From positions 1 through 64,000 of the forward strand of contig UQCR01000011.1 of NCBI GenBank assembly GCA_900539655.1: a stretch of 64,000 nt of DNA, in the 5' to 3' direction. The notes beneath the pieces were generated by a model. It worked only from the letters and a program-made list of their open reading frames with translations, made no database searches and was not told the DNA's origin. This document shows positions 36,101 through 46,300 of this stretch, in pieces (within the stretch, counting starts at the first letter, position 1; the number at the start of each line of letters is the position of its first letter). The stretch is from an uncultured Robinsoniella sp. GTDB lineage: Bacteria; Bacillota; Clostridia; Lachnospirales; Lachnospiraceae. The position numbers and the translations under genes were made by a program.

Positions 36101-39100
36101 TAAAATTACTGTACGGCAGAGAGGTTTTGTAAAGCAAAGTATCTTCACCAAGCGGACCACAGGGCATTCCGTAATTACTGCCTTTGAAATCTCTGTTGTC
36201 CACTATCTTGCTGGATAACAAACTGAATTGATTGGACAGAAAATGTTTCCCATCCTCAATATTCTGAATGTCTCCTGTATCTATGGGTTTTAATCGCTGA
36301 CAGCCCAGTGAGAGAACTCCGGGAGCAGTCATGGGGCTTACGGTAACACGACCGTCATCAGCGCTTGCCAGGGGAAATGTCCCTTTTTCTAACAGGTATC
36401 CGCATAACAGGGTATTTATGTAGTCCCCGCCTTTATATTGCGCCGAATCATATACCAGTACAAGTGTGATACTTGCCGTCCCGTCTTCCTTAAAAGCACT
36501 CTCCGGCAACCCTCGTTTTTTCTCTTTGTTCCAATAATAGAGATAATAGCCGCCACTGTTAGTCACACTGCCTTCCCAAAGCTGCTCCAGAAATTTCTGC
36601 ATATCAGAATCTTGTCGATCTCCCAAGCCTGAAGGATGGGTCTCTGTTGATAAATTAAGCCTGAGCATTGCCATATCAACAGCATTTGGTTCGTCACATT
36701 CCATTTGATACTGATCCCCGGTGTTAGAAGTGTACCCTATCATCCGATTGCAGATTGAATATTGTTCCCTATTTTCCAATAGCTGCTCCAGTTGCTTTGT
36801 CTGTGTTTGCTTCATTCCGGTCAGTTCATAAGTGCATGCACCTTCCACGTTATCCGTATTTCTGCAAACAGAAAATGTTAGACTGGTGCCCCATCCATAA
36901 TTCACTGCCCTTTCTTTTTTCAGAACTCCTTGGGCCTCTTCATAAGCTGCATAATACAGGCAATAGCTTCCCTGCATTCCATCCGGTAAAGGATAGGCTT
37001 GAAACTGTACCGTCTCTTCTCCCAAAACGGGCAATACCACACCTGCATCCGGCTTCCAATTTACCGGATTCGCAAAGCTTGCAGTAACCGGCTGTTCAGA
37101 CTTCATATCCAAAATGTCCAGATGGCAGTTTTCCATGAATCCCCCTTCTTTTCCTGCAGCTTTTAAGAAAGACAGCCTTTTCACTGTTTCATCGTTCGGT
37201 GCTATTATTAATTCATAAGTTTTATCACATTTTACAGCACCATTCTTCCAGTTCTCAAATCCCAGCCACATGACATTAGCTGCGTTGAACCGGATATATA
37301 GTTCCTCCTTAAGGTCAGCCGGCACCTGGAACTGCTGCCCAGTCAGAGCATACAAGCCTGCCGTTTCCGGAAGCATCCATTTCTCCTTCTTCTGTTTTAC
37401 CCACATTCCACCAGCCAGCGGGGTAATCCCTTCCGTGGGAATTCGAAGGCCATGCATATGATATCTGGATACCATTCCGGCGATCTGCTCAACAGATCTG
37501 TTTCTCTTTATCCCAGCAAGAAGGTGCACGAGCCGAAGCTGCTCCAAATGGGGAAGATTTAATATCGCATTTTCTCCCTCTCCTTTATGAAACAGGCCGC
37601 TGACAGCTTCATTTTCTGTTCTGGCAAGCATTTCTGCCTCCAGACCCTTACTTCGAATAATGGACTGCAGTGTATCTCCTTCCTTAATCCGATATGTCTC
37701 TCCTTCTGAGATTACCAATATTTTATCTTTTTCCAATGGATGTTCCATATTTCCAGCCATAATATCATAAATCGAATAATCGGTACCACTTTCACTTTTA
37801 ACCCATGTCAATATTTCCTTTATTGTTTCCTTACCGGACAACAGGAACTGATAATTACGCAGCTGTTCCCTTAACGCCTGCGCCACCTGCCTTCCCAGTA
37901 AAAGAAAATAATCTGCGAATAAAAACTCTCCCATAGAACATCTATTTCCATCCCTGATTCCCATTGTGCTTTTGGAATCTTCCTCTGCAACCTTAACCGC
38001 AAGCTCATCAAACATCCTCCGAAGAGACAATAGTTTTCCTTCCGCTACCTGATTGTAGCTTCCAAACGTATAATCCACAGAAGACACTTTAGAACCGATA
38101 CTGATGGAAAGGCCACCTGGAACAGGAAAATACACTGCTTTGATCTCGCCATCTTCTTTGGGTTTTGATAGTACCGTAACTGCAAATTGTTCCTTAAGGA
38201 AACGCTCCATGTGGTCCTTACTAAGAGGTGTAAGATTTTCTTGTGTAGATGCCAGACCAAAGTCAATCATCCAGTCCAGTTCCTTTTTTGAAAGAATCTT
38301 ATTCTTTGCATCCCACTCAGAACAGCTTTCATCCCTCTGAATTGCCGCTACCAGAAAACATGCAAATCTTTCAACTAATGCCGGGAAAGCCTCTAAGGAT
38401 TCCAGCAGAAGCATTACCGCCAGACAGGTACGGTCTTCTGTTTCTTCCCACTCATCCGCTGCCAATACCGGTGAAACCATTAAAAATCCTGAAAGAGGCG
38501 TCTTGTTATCTATTTCTTTTAAGGCATTAAAATTCCAACAATAATCCCCCGGCTCCGCCATTTTGCTCAGCCGCCTGTTCACCGGCGAAGCTATTACACC
38601 TCTGTTCTCTGTTCTTAACTCATCCCATGGTGCTTCCAGAAATTCCCCTATTTGAAAACTTTCTTTTATTTTTATGGAAAAGCTGAAATGGATTTTAATT
38701 TTAAATATCCCTAAATTAATCTGCAGAGACAATGAAGCAGACAGCGATGCCATCACGGTTAGTACTACCGGACGATATACCTCAAACGTAAACTGTACTC
38801 CAATCTGAATAGAGATATCCACCTCTGCTTTGATTATGGCAAAATCAATACTTCCAAATAAATGACCTGAAATACCCGCCGTTCCTGTCAGACGGAAATA
38901 ATAATCTTCTGAAAGATCGGTTGTCTTTGATATTTCATCTTTTGCTTTCGTTTCTACGGCTAATTGATATGGGTTGTATTTTGCCAGTACACCTTCTAAT
39001 ATAGCATAAACGGTAAGCGAAAATCCTGCGCTTAGAATCCCGTAATGTACAGATTTGCCAAGGCCAACCTGCAGACCAAATCCAAAGATAATCACCGGCT

Positions 39101-42100
39101 GAAATCTCCCTTTTGACGTATGGGGAATAGCGTCGCCTGCCGTCTCATCCGACAATTTTCCAAAATAAAATCCAGCCGCACCCATAATTGGAATACCAGG
39201 GTAAACGATTGCTTCCACTGCCATAGATCTGGTAAAATCCCCGTTCCATGGAAAACCAACATCTACCTGAAAGTCTCCATTTGTATATATGGATATACCA
39301 AATACCGGCAATGTCAGACTGTAAGCACCAATGTTCAGATAACGGATTTTGTCCGGCAACGTGACTTCCGCTTGAAATACACCAATGGAATCCGTCACTT
39401 TCCGATACAATACCTGCACATCCAGACCTTTAAATACTTTTGCTGCCGTTCCGTTCAGGCGCAGACGCAAAGCATAAATATCAGGATCATTGAATACCAC
39501 CTGGGCATCGATCATATATGCAGTTTCTCCCTTTTCTTTCAGTATGCCAAAATCAGCGGCAAACAGCCATGAGCTCTTTGCACAATAAGATACAGGAGGA
39601 AGTTTTTCTTCCGTTGCCGGCTGAAAACTCTGTTCTACTGCTTCCATAGCTTTTTCTACCAAACCGGCGCTGTCTAATCCAGGTATCCATAAATGCTGCC
39701 CCATTGCCAGCGTGCGCAAAGTAAAGTAAGAAGTACCGGATGCAGGCGGTACAGGAGCTTGTCCGGGTTTACTGGCATCCCATCTCATGGATTCTCCCTT
39801 ATCCCATATAAAAGAACCTTTTATATCTACAAACAGTCCTTTTCTCCCGGAATCATTGGAATCAGAAGCATATGTAAATCTGATGCTGTCTATCCGGGCA
39901 ATCCCTAAGTCTATCGACCCAATATCCCAGAAAAATTCTACTTCTTTAGTTCTAAAATGATAGATCAGCTTCATACCACCAAGTGGAATTTTCTCTAATA
40001 AATTCCATGGTTCCTCAAGTCCGAATGGACTTCCCGTACACCAGGTAATCATTTGCCTTATCAGATCCCCTACTGTCAATGTAGGTTCCAGCTCTATTTC
40101 CGCTTTGTGCCCACCCCCTTCATCCGGCGTCAGTGATGCACTACCGATTCCTTTACAAGTAATACCCAGACCATAGTTCTTCTGAATTCCGGAATAATTA
40201 TACCATATGATTAAGTCTACATTTTCCCATGAAAACTCAGCCCATACAGAAGCAAAAAAAGGATCTTTTTCTACGATTCCCGTTTCTTGTCCTTGTGGCG
40301 GAATCGTTCCGATTCTCACTTTAGCAGACAATTTCAAATCATTCAGCGCCTGTATTTTCCACGGCTCCTTAGACCCTGCTTCGAAGCTCCACCTTTTTGA
40401 TTCAGTCTCAAATACTGCCTGTATCTTACCCAGGGGGAATTGAGGGGCATTTTCGTCTGATGCCAGGGTAATCTGCTGTGGCGCATATTCTGCTATTAAA
40501 TCCGAAACTTTTGCTTTACCACCGCTCTCCAAAGTCCCTATAAATCGAAATCCTGCTCCGGTATGGTAGTTTGCCTCCAGACGCAATAAAAAGTTTGCTG
40601 TTTTTGGAAGAAACTGCATGGTTCCCTTAAGGTTGGCCATAACCTCTCCACTGGTACTAAATACACCTGCCGACAGGCCGGTAATTATAAACCCTTCCGC
40701 TACTTCCAGGTCTGTATCAATTGCTCCATATATAGAATAACTTTTCATTTCAGGCTCTATATACATCTGTAATGCACTGATTGCCAGGGAAGTACTCATT
40801 TGCGCATGAGGTAAGAACATACGTAGAAGATCCGTAAAAAATATATTATTTTTTGTAAGTTGAGCCTGAATTTTAAATGGGTAACAGCATGCTGTTACCG
40901 ACAATTCCCCGGCAGCTTCCCCATCGCCAATGCGAAAAACCCCGGTGACCTTGCCGCTTATGCTTCTTGTATCAAAGCTTGTGGGATTTAAAATATTCAG
41001 CTCCACTGACGGCTTCATAGACAGGTTCGGATTTTGGTGAAAAATCCATTCTTCTTTTGCAGATAGTCCGATAATTATTTCTTGCAGTTTTTCTTCATTG
41101 GTGTCATATAGAAAACGTAATCTGTCCACACCAATTCCTGACAATTCTTTTAATCCTGGAGGGAGAGATTCTAAAAAATTCAGATTTCCGGACAGTTTAA
41201 AGAATATATCCATGGCGGTTTGTGGCGTATCAAATCTGGCCTCCAAATCCCATTTTCCGTTTCTGGTGGGATATAACAGTCGGAATTTTGTCTCGATTTC
41301 TCCAATACGACCTGTAATCGCCCCATACGGAGGCAGGCCATTTTCCGCGACAGTCATTTCGAATCCTACCTGTTGTATATGCACCCATGGAAGAAACTCC
41401 CATGTCTCCAATGATTCACAACGAAAAGTAGATTCCATTGACCATCCATCCATAGCCTGAACAAATTCCAGTTCTGCATCCATATCGATGCCATATACCT
41501 CTGTACGAGCGTTTCGAAGTATTACTTTACTCAAAATCCCTTCACAATATTCCGGAACTGCTTCCATGGAATCGCCTGTAATTCTGATTTCACCCAGAAT
41601 ATCCTTCAGGGAAGACTGCAGACTGGTTTCAGCAAAAACACGGTCCACGTCCAGCACTCCACTGGACGCAGCTTCTTTCAATTGCTGTAATATATCATCC
41701 AGTACCTCAGGCATGACATTTTTTTTACGATTTTCAATTTCTCCTCTTACTAATCCCCAGCCTGTTATCATTCCCATAAGAAATTTATCATTTACTATAT
41801 TTCTTGATTGTTGGGAAATATGCTGGAAATAGGATTCATACTGTTTATTATAACAACTATTTATAAATGAACTAAACTCTCGAATGCTTGCTATCAAAGC
41901 TTCTTTCTTTTCGGCAGGTGGAATTAACATTGACGCATTCTTCTGAAGAATTTGCGATATATCTTCAGGAACCCCAAATACATTATAGTTATTAATACCT
42001 CCATTATTCCCGCCGTTAAATTGTATAAATGGTTTTCCCGAAGAAATCATCATGCTAGATGTCCCCTGTCCCTCAAATACTGGCGGCAAATCAGCTTCGG

Positions 42101-43307
42101 AAAAAAATTTCTGAAATACAGGCATTGGTACATTTCCCAGGAACAGAACATGGATGGAAATGCTTTTATCCTGATTTATCTCCGTTATTAATGTTTCTGT
42201 GATATCATGATGTATTTTAATATTTTCCAAAGGGTCAAACATATTATTTATTGACCATATTTTCTCCGGGATACTCTCTAGAATTGGATCTGTAAAATTA
42301 AACACATTATTATAAGCTCCATATAAATTTCTTAATTCCTTTATTTCCTGAATGTATTTTTTCAAAACTGATTGAGTATTTACAACATCTTTTAGTAGGA
42401 ATGAGTTTAAAAACTCTATTAGCGTCACTGTATCATCTTTGAAATCACTAAGAAATACCATCAGGACTGGTTTTTTTAAGCTTCTGGCAGTAAGAAGACC
42501 ACTTAATATAAACTTAAGGAGAAGCTCTGGAATAATACTGAACGCTTTCATTGCATGAATTCCATAAATGGGCCACAAAAGTTCTTCAGGATTTTTTGTT
42601 TCAAACAAACACTTCGCCAAAACAGTATTTTGCCGAAGCTTTTCCCAGGAAAGCGGTCCTGTATACCAATCCAGCACCTCATTCGTTAATGTATAATCTA
42701 CCGGTTCATAGCTATAAACCATATCAGAAAATGGACCACTTGCCACATTTTCTGATATTTTATCAAAACTGAACGTCTGCTCTTCATAAAAAGCACTTGG
42801 ATGATTCCACTTATATGGCTGTAGTTTCCAAAACATCTCTGTAATAAACTCTTCATTCATCAATATGTCATCGTAATCAAACCCACCAGTAAGACCATAA
42901 TTCATCATATTAAGTTTTGTACGACCATAAACGAAAGGAATAAAACGTACTGATACCCCTTCCATATTCACCGTTTGCCTATCCGGTATTTCCTTATTAA
43001 AAAACGGAACCAGTATTTGCAGCTTTTCCCGCATACTCCCATATTGATCATTGTCATTATCGTAAGCTACTTCAATTTCACCTGACCCTGCATTTGGCTT
43101 AAATATACGCAAAAAATGCCTCATAACATGAATCGTATTCGCCTGATGGCCAAAATTTGGAGAATTACATATTAATATTCTCATTGTATGGCCAGGTTTA
43201 TGCATCTTTTTTTGCATTTCCGCAAGTAGCATTTCGTACAATTTTCTCTCTTCTGCATCTGCTGCTAACAGCACCTTTTCAATAAATTCCGTAATTTTTA
43301 TAGGCAT
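33177..43307 (-). CDS. Giant 3376-aa protein with GT-like N-terminus, beta-rich middle and LysM-like segment
   Basis: Function unknown. There is no signal peptide or membrane anchor. Residues 1-500 are mixed alpha/beta. LICNSPNFGHQANTIHVMRH (about 44-63) and LPPVFEGQGTSSMMISSGKP (about 408-427) look like the acceptor and nucleotide-sugar ends of a GT-B glycosyltransferase; this is my inference from pattern. From about 590 to 1640 the chain is almost all alternating beta strands in repeating amphipathic blocks (for example FGFGLQVGLGKSVHYG). A LysM-like stretch with YRIKEGDTLQSIIRSKG is near 1860-1905. The rest, to 3376, alternates beta and helical parts. It begins in the stop of the 1111-aa gene (TAATG), so the two are translated together. 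DUF6603-type giant proteins, injected toxins and exported shells are candidates, none shown. Confidence 0.7.
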   Translation of the reverse strand: MPIKITEFIEKVLLAADAEERKLYEMLLAEMQKKMHKPGHTMRILICNSPNFGHQANTIHVMRHFLRIFKPNAGSGEIEVAYDNDNDQYGSMREKLQILVPFFNKEIPDRQTVNMEGVSVRFIPFVYGRTKLNMMNYGLTGGFDYDDILMNEEFITEMFWKLQPYKWNHPSAFYEEQTFSFDKISENVASGPFSDMVYSYEPVDYTLTNEVLDWYTGPLSWEKLRQNTVLAKCLFETKNPEELLWPIYGIHAMKAFSIIPELLLKFILSGLLTARSLKKPVLMVFLSDFKDDTVTLIEFLNSFLLKDVVNTQSVLKKYIQEIKELRNLYGAYNNVFNFTDPILESIPEKIWSINNMFDPLENIKIHHDITETLITEINQDKSISIHVLFLGNVPMPVFQKFFSEADLPPVFEGQGTSSMMISSGKPFIQFNGGNNGGINNYNVFGVPEDISQILQKNASMLIPPAEKKEALIASIREFSSFINSCYNKQYESYFQHISQQSRNIVNDKFLMGMITGWGLVRGEIENRKKNVMPEVLDDILQQLKEAASSGVLDVDRVFAETSLQSSLKDILGEIRITGDSMEAVPEYCEGILSKVILRNARTEVYGIDMDAELEFVQAMDGWSMESTFRCESLETWEFLPWVHIQQVGFEMTVAENGLPPYGAITGRIGEIETKFRLLYPTRNGKWDLEARFDTPQTAMDIFFKLSGNLNFLESLPPGLKELSGIGVDRLRFLYDTNEEKLQEIIIGLSAKEEWIFHQNPNLSMKPSVELNILNPTSFDTRSISGKVTGVFRIGDGEAAGELSVTACCYPFKIQAQLTKNNIFFTDLLRMFLPHAQMSTSLAISALQMYIEPEMKSYSIYGAIDTDLEVAEGFIITGLSAGVFSTSGEVMANLKGTMQFLPKTANFLLRLEANYHTGAGFRFIGTLESGGKAKVSDLIAEYAPQQITLASDENAPQFPLGKIQAVFETESKRWSFEAGSKEPWKIQALNDLKLSAKVRIGTIPPQGQETGIVEKDPFFASVWAEFSWENVDLIIWYNYSGIQKNYGLGITCKGIGSASLTPDEGGGHKAEIELEPTLTVGDLIRQMITWCTGSPFGLEEPWNLLEKIPLGGMKLIYHFRTKEVEFFWDIGSIDLGIARIDSIRFTYASDSNDSGRKGLFVDIKGSFIWDKGESMRWDASKPGQAPVPPASGTSYFTLRTLAMGQHLWIPGLDSAGLVEKAMEAVEQSFQPATEEKLPPVSYCAKSSWLFAADFGILKEKGETAYMIDAQVVFNDPDIYALRLRLNGTAAKVFKGLDVQVLYRKVTDSIGVFQAEVTLPDKIRYLNIGAYSLTLPVFGISIYTNGDFQVDVGFPWNGDFTRSMAVEAIVYPGIPIMGAAGFYFGKLSDETAGDAIPHTSKGRFQPVIIFGFGLQVGLGKSVHYGILSAGFSLTVYAILEGVLAKYNPYQLAVETKAKDEISKTTDLSEDYYFRLTGTAGISGHLFGSIDFAIIKAEVDISIQIGVQFTFEVYRPVVLTVMASLSASLSLQINLGIFKIKIHFSFSIKIKESFQIGEFLEAPWDELRTENRGVIASPVNRRLSKMAEPGDYCWNFNALKEIDNKTPLSGFLMVSPVLAADEWEETEDRTCLAVMLLLESLEAFPALVERFACFLVAAIQRDESCSEWDAKNKILSKKELDWMIDFGLASTQENLTPLSKDHMERFLKEQFAVTVLSKPKEDGEIKAVYFPVPGGLSISIGSKVSSVDYTFGSYNQVAEGKLLSLRRMFDELAVKVAEEDSKSTMGIRDGNRCSMGEFLFADYFLLLGRQVAQALREQLRNYQFLLSGKETIKEILTWVKSESGTDYSIYDIMAGNMEHPLEKDKILVISEGETYRIKEGDTLQSIIRSKGLEAEMLARTENEAVSGLFHKGEGENAILNLPHLEQLRLVHLLAGIKRNRSVEQIAGMVSRYHMHGLRIPTEGITPLAGGMWVKQKKEKWMLPETAGLYALTGQQFQVPADLKEELYIRFNAANVMWLGFENWKNGAVKCDKTYELIIAPNDETVKRLSFLKAAGKEGGFMENCHLDILDMKSEQPVTASFANPVNWKPDAGVVLPVLGEETVQFQAYPLPDGMQGSYCLYYAAYEEAQGVLKKERAVNYGWGTSLTFSVCRNTDNVEGACTYELTGMKQTQTKQLEQLLENREQYSICNRMIGYTSNTGDQYQMECDEPNAVDMAMLRLNLSTETHPSGLGDRQDSDMQKFLEQLWEGSVTNSGGYYLYYWNKEKKRGLPESAFKEDGTASITLVLVYDSAQYKGGDYINTLLCGYLLEKGTFPLASADDGRVTVSPMTAPGVLSLGCQRLKPIDTGDIQNIEDGKHFLSNQFSLLSSKIVDNRDFKGSNYGMPCGPLGEDTLLYKTSLPYSNFTKKEIVSVENPGMLKGTSPYAGVGKVFQVESEWLDYYGNRLSGKAEMSQIHTGYGDKLYPISSWPSVTVQWEVRKISENPELLLLLQFDASRYEAEDGQRNAAQTLRFYQTLYDQLMDSNGIDLCMEHSLLEGEEIPFEEEEWQQLTGWLFQADDSVSCYLQSVSSGGRPVVPVEKIIRFSLQDKKLNTKELFPLTVNLGIKRRRQIMMEGMEQIEGILETKSNIPPHMILDESGTRTLEKFAFHMEEAFKEEYGLRVMASGTDLNCADTSLYVIRLGKNGVGIQFREKPVIGVIRPVSNRLWSSVKPIPMKRYTTEGGLEQKPVSEKSFTDIDVDRWLKIVLLAVDDMLTPRNAAAIYLADQAGQGQGAYLEQIQLSKEQLAKNLSYLLMPVFADEGRTLSKKARESLRQRLLNKLGSFYQVHAVLDYKAEVNGGIVEKDRKAPRFYGQAEFETKGSDVDIMVSDGKIELGKPQGHMAVSVSAQELARSVSGEVVSNIQGRLGYHITHVEHDVHEMRNIKEFEASKWLGFVTKENVKADMGELAIPMVLRSYPDSPYMIKQEDLSAAGSDNTFLKNVSQDYSRLLVWDYSFTYSLSYHYPQDVMHCKILWNQRDIVKSDVSNLFFEALAQFTEVYPYLKKDMDREAAILSPEGDIKPVQKILSAFSTILNEATQASEHLLTVEKRNDDAQNDAFLIAESSVDIEGREVYMIKLFGEKLKGRIIPEILLDTQYYEAVPYTNTEKTAQNLLGDPMVSYVYRRKDTEEEYLSAADGQKIKERTVCLRGLNLLEMQNALAQISVIRNSCLMQDSSLDQNREIAEPFIYSTGNVAFENPYFAFKDISQKLDIKPKEKECPISRCFEDLFKELFRESMGMEMKIQMEAKYIRIIQNELAPMELPIFLQTPVCIKAGATENVTREWENRIQKWMEEHYDNKPEENSALRFDLILFSSLTPLPKKLLRFQNLWFLYGNPDL

Positions 43308-46300
43308 TACTCTCCCCCCTTCCCTTTCTCCGTATGATAAAATCCATACCAGCCAACTCCCTTTTCCCTGATTTCCGCTCCGGAACCAAACAGGTAAAAA
43401 CTAATATTTCCATTGGGAGGCAGTTTACCAATTCCAAAAGCCTTCATTGCGACCTCGTTGAGCATCAGAATAAATGACTGATTTTCTTTATCATATGCAA
43501 GACGTACAGAGCCAATGGAAAGCCTTAGTATATTCTGCAGAAAGAAATCTTCCGTTTTTCCGGTCCCCGGCATTTTTATTCCCATAAAAGCTTTTATACT
43601 TTCACCGTTACTCGCTGTATTCCATGCCAAAAGAAGCTGGCTCTTCAGGCCTGCTTTTCCAGCCAATTCCCCTATAGATCCAAGTTCAGCCTTCCACTCC
43701 AGACCTATCCAGGAACCCTCTCCTTCTTCCGAAAAACGTACACAGGGTATAACTTTTGCATACCCGTCCCCCTTCCACCCATTTATATTGCCATCCACCA
43801 TTCCCAGTAGCTGAAGATGCAGCTGGGAACAAAGACTGTGTATTCCTGGCTCGCTTTTTAATAAATCAAATTGTGTACTGCCTGCAAAGAAAGTAAATTC
43901 CTGGACATTCTCTTTTAGCTTCATTTCCAGTTCCGCATGGGAAAAAATCAAACCGCTTTTGCTTTCCTCTCCAAACGAGAACAAATCAACCATAATCTCA
44001 GAATCTGAAATAACGGGGACGGTATGGAAGTGTAAACTTCCGCTTAGCGCAAAGCGGGTACAGTCAAAAGTGGGGGAAATCATTTCCACATCTGTAACGC
44101 GTACTACCTTTAAAATATTGCTGTCCAATTCAAATGTACCGGTTTCTTTGTTTTGCAGTAAAAATACTTCTGCTCCATCTCTCAACTGGTAATGGCCTTC
44201 CAACAGCAATGCACGATACGGATTTCCGTCCTTCATGGCCTTAACTGATGAACCAAACAATCGGGCAAATGAAATCTGCGCTTTACAGGACTGCTTTACC
44301 ACAGCCGAATCCCGAAACAGCACTTTTAATTCCAGCAGACGAAATTCTTCGTACCCAAAATCCTTTGGCAAAACTGCCTCTACCTTTCCCTGGCTCAGAG
44401 TCGTATCCCTGTAACAAATCAATCCAAATAAGGAACTATTCTTATCCTGCTTTATCTGTCCATTCTCCACACTTATAGTATTCAAAGTGATTCCTAAATG
44501 ATGAACACATAGCTTCTCTGCATTTGCTGCACCAGACAGAAGCCCTGCCATCTGTGCGGGCATGTTTTCTGCTTCCAGCGGAAGTCGCAAAAACAGTACT
44601 CCCTGCCAGTTTTCATCCGTTATAACTTCACAAAACTGTGAAAAATATTCCTGGTCTGTTTGTTCATATGCGTCTTTAAAATAATTCTCAATCCATTTCA
44701 TCAGTAACGGCTGCTGTGACATATCCCCCTTACTTCCTGCATTGGTTACCGGAGAAGAGAATTCCCCGCGACAGGTCCATGCATCTATACAACTAATCAG
44801 GCTTCGCTTTTTCTTCACTTCCTTCAAATCATCCGGGTCAAATAATTTTCCTTTGCATCCTTTGATGATCATTACTCCCCCATAGCTGCCATATTTGCAG
44901 TCAAACCCCACTTGTGCCCGGAATGTCCAATCCTGTATGCTGCACACATTCCGAAAACAGGCAGCATTGGCTTCATCATCCATTTTTCCCAAATACTGGG
45001 GATTTACTGCCACCAGGCACAGACTTGGAGACTGAAAAACCTGCACTAACTCCTCCGCAGGATTGTAAAAACAAATGCCATCCTCCCCTTCTCCATTTGT
45101 AAGCCTGATATTTCTAAACCGGTTTCCTTCCATATTTGCCAGGAACCCCGCCGGTGTCACTATAGTGGTATTATCCAAAGTAATCCCGTTTCCGGAAATA
45201 CACCTTTCACAACCGTATTTTCCAATCTGCTTTTGACGCACATTTGTCAAAATATTATCCTCAAGCTTTTCCAGTTTCTGTTTATCACGAACTAAAGCCT
45301 GCTTATAAGGCATCACAGGAAAACAAATCCCCTCTTTTGTATCACGCAGAAGGATAGACGGCGGCTGATGCACCAGTATTTCCGACACAGCTTCCGGTTC
45401 TATGCCATAAAGTGCAAACCCAGGCGGCTCAGACACATATTTTCCTTCGGTTACACCTATCCAGGAGGTTCTAAATACCTTTGTAAGATTCGATGCGTTC
45501 GCATCATAATCTTCTCCAACCTGAAATGCCCTTCCTTCCACGATTGGTGCATGAGCATTTTGTCCTGAAAGAAAACGGATTTTCTCCCCTGTCTGAAGCT
45601 GCAGATATTCTGTTGCGTTCCTTCCGCATAAAAGTGATATCTCTTTTGCTCCTTCTGTTCCGTACAGATAAAATTCTCCCTCCGGACAGAGCCTGTGATG
45701 CTTATCCTGCTTCGTCCTTGAGAATGTAAATCTTGACGGATAGTGGCTGTCTTCTTCATTTACAAAATCCAGATAAACCGTTTCTCCATAAATTGTAGTA
45801 AAGTTTGTAGGAAAGGGCGTATCAGATTTTTCATTCATAACATTCAACACCGTTCGATGATTTCTATAATCTGACATCTGTCCCGACGGCTGCCTCTGTT
45901 CATTGCAAATGTCACAAGGATCTATCATTACGCAGAGGGAAAGCAGAAAATCCTTCTGCTCTATTTCTTTCATTTGATAAAAGGGGGTGTATACACTTTC
46001 TTCCTTTCCTTCTGTCACATAGCTGTACTCTAATCCAGGTGTCAGTTCTTTTAAAAATTCCGACATCATAATATCCATGTTAAATACAAGGCAGCCGCAG
46101 CATCCTTTCTCAAATGAAATTCCACAGTTAAAAATATTATAATCACCTTTTTTTAAGCCGGGTAGAAAGTCAAATACGTTGTCCCTGCTTTGTGTATTAT
46201 GTATGCTGACTGTGTCTTGTTCTATTTTTATCTTTGCATAGCTCTTAATCTCAAACCGAAGATTATCGACTATCGGGAACTGACAGTTTCCATAGGTAAA

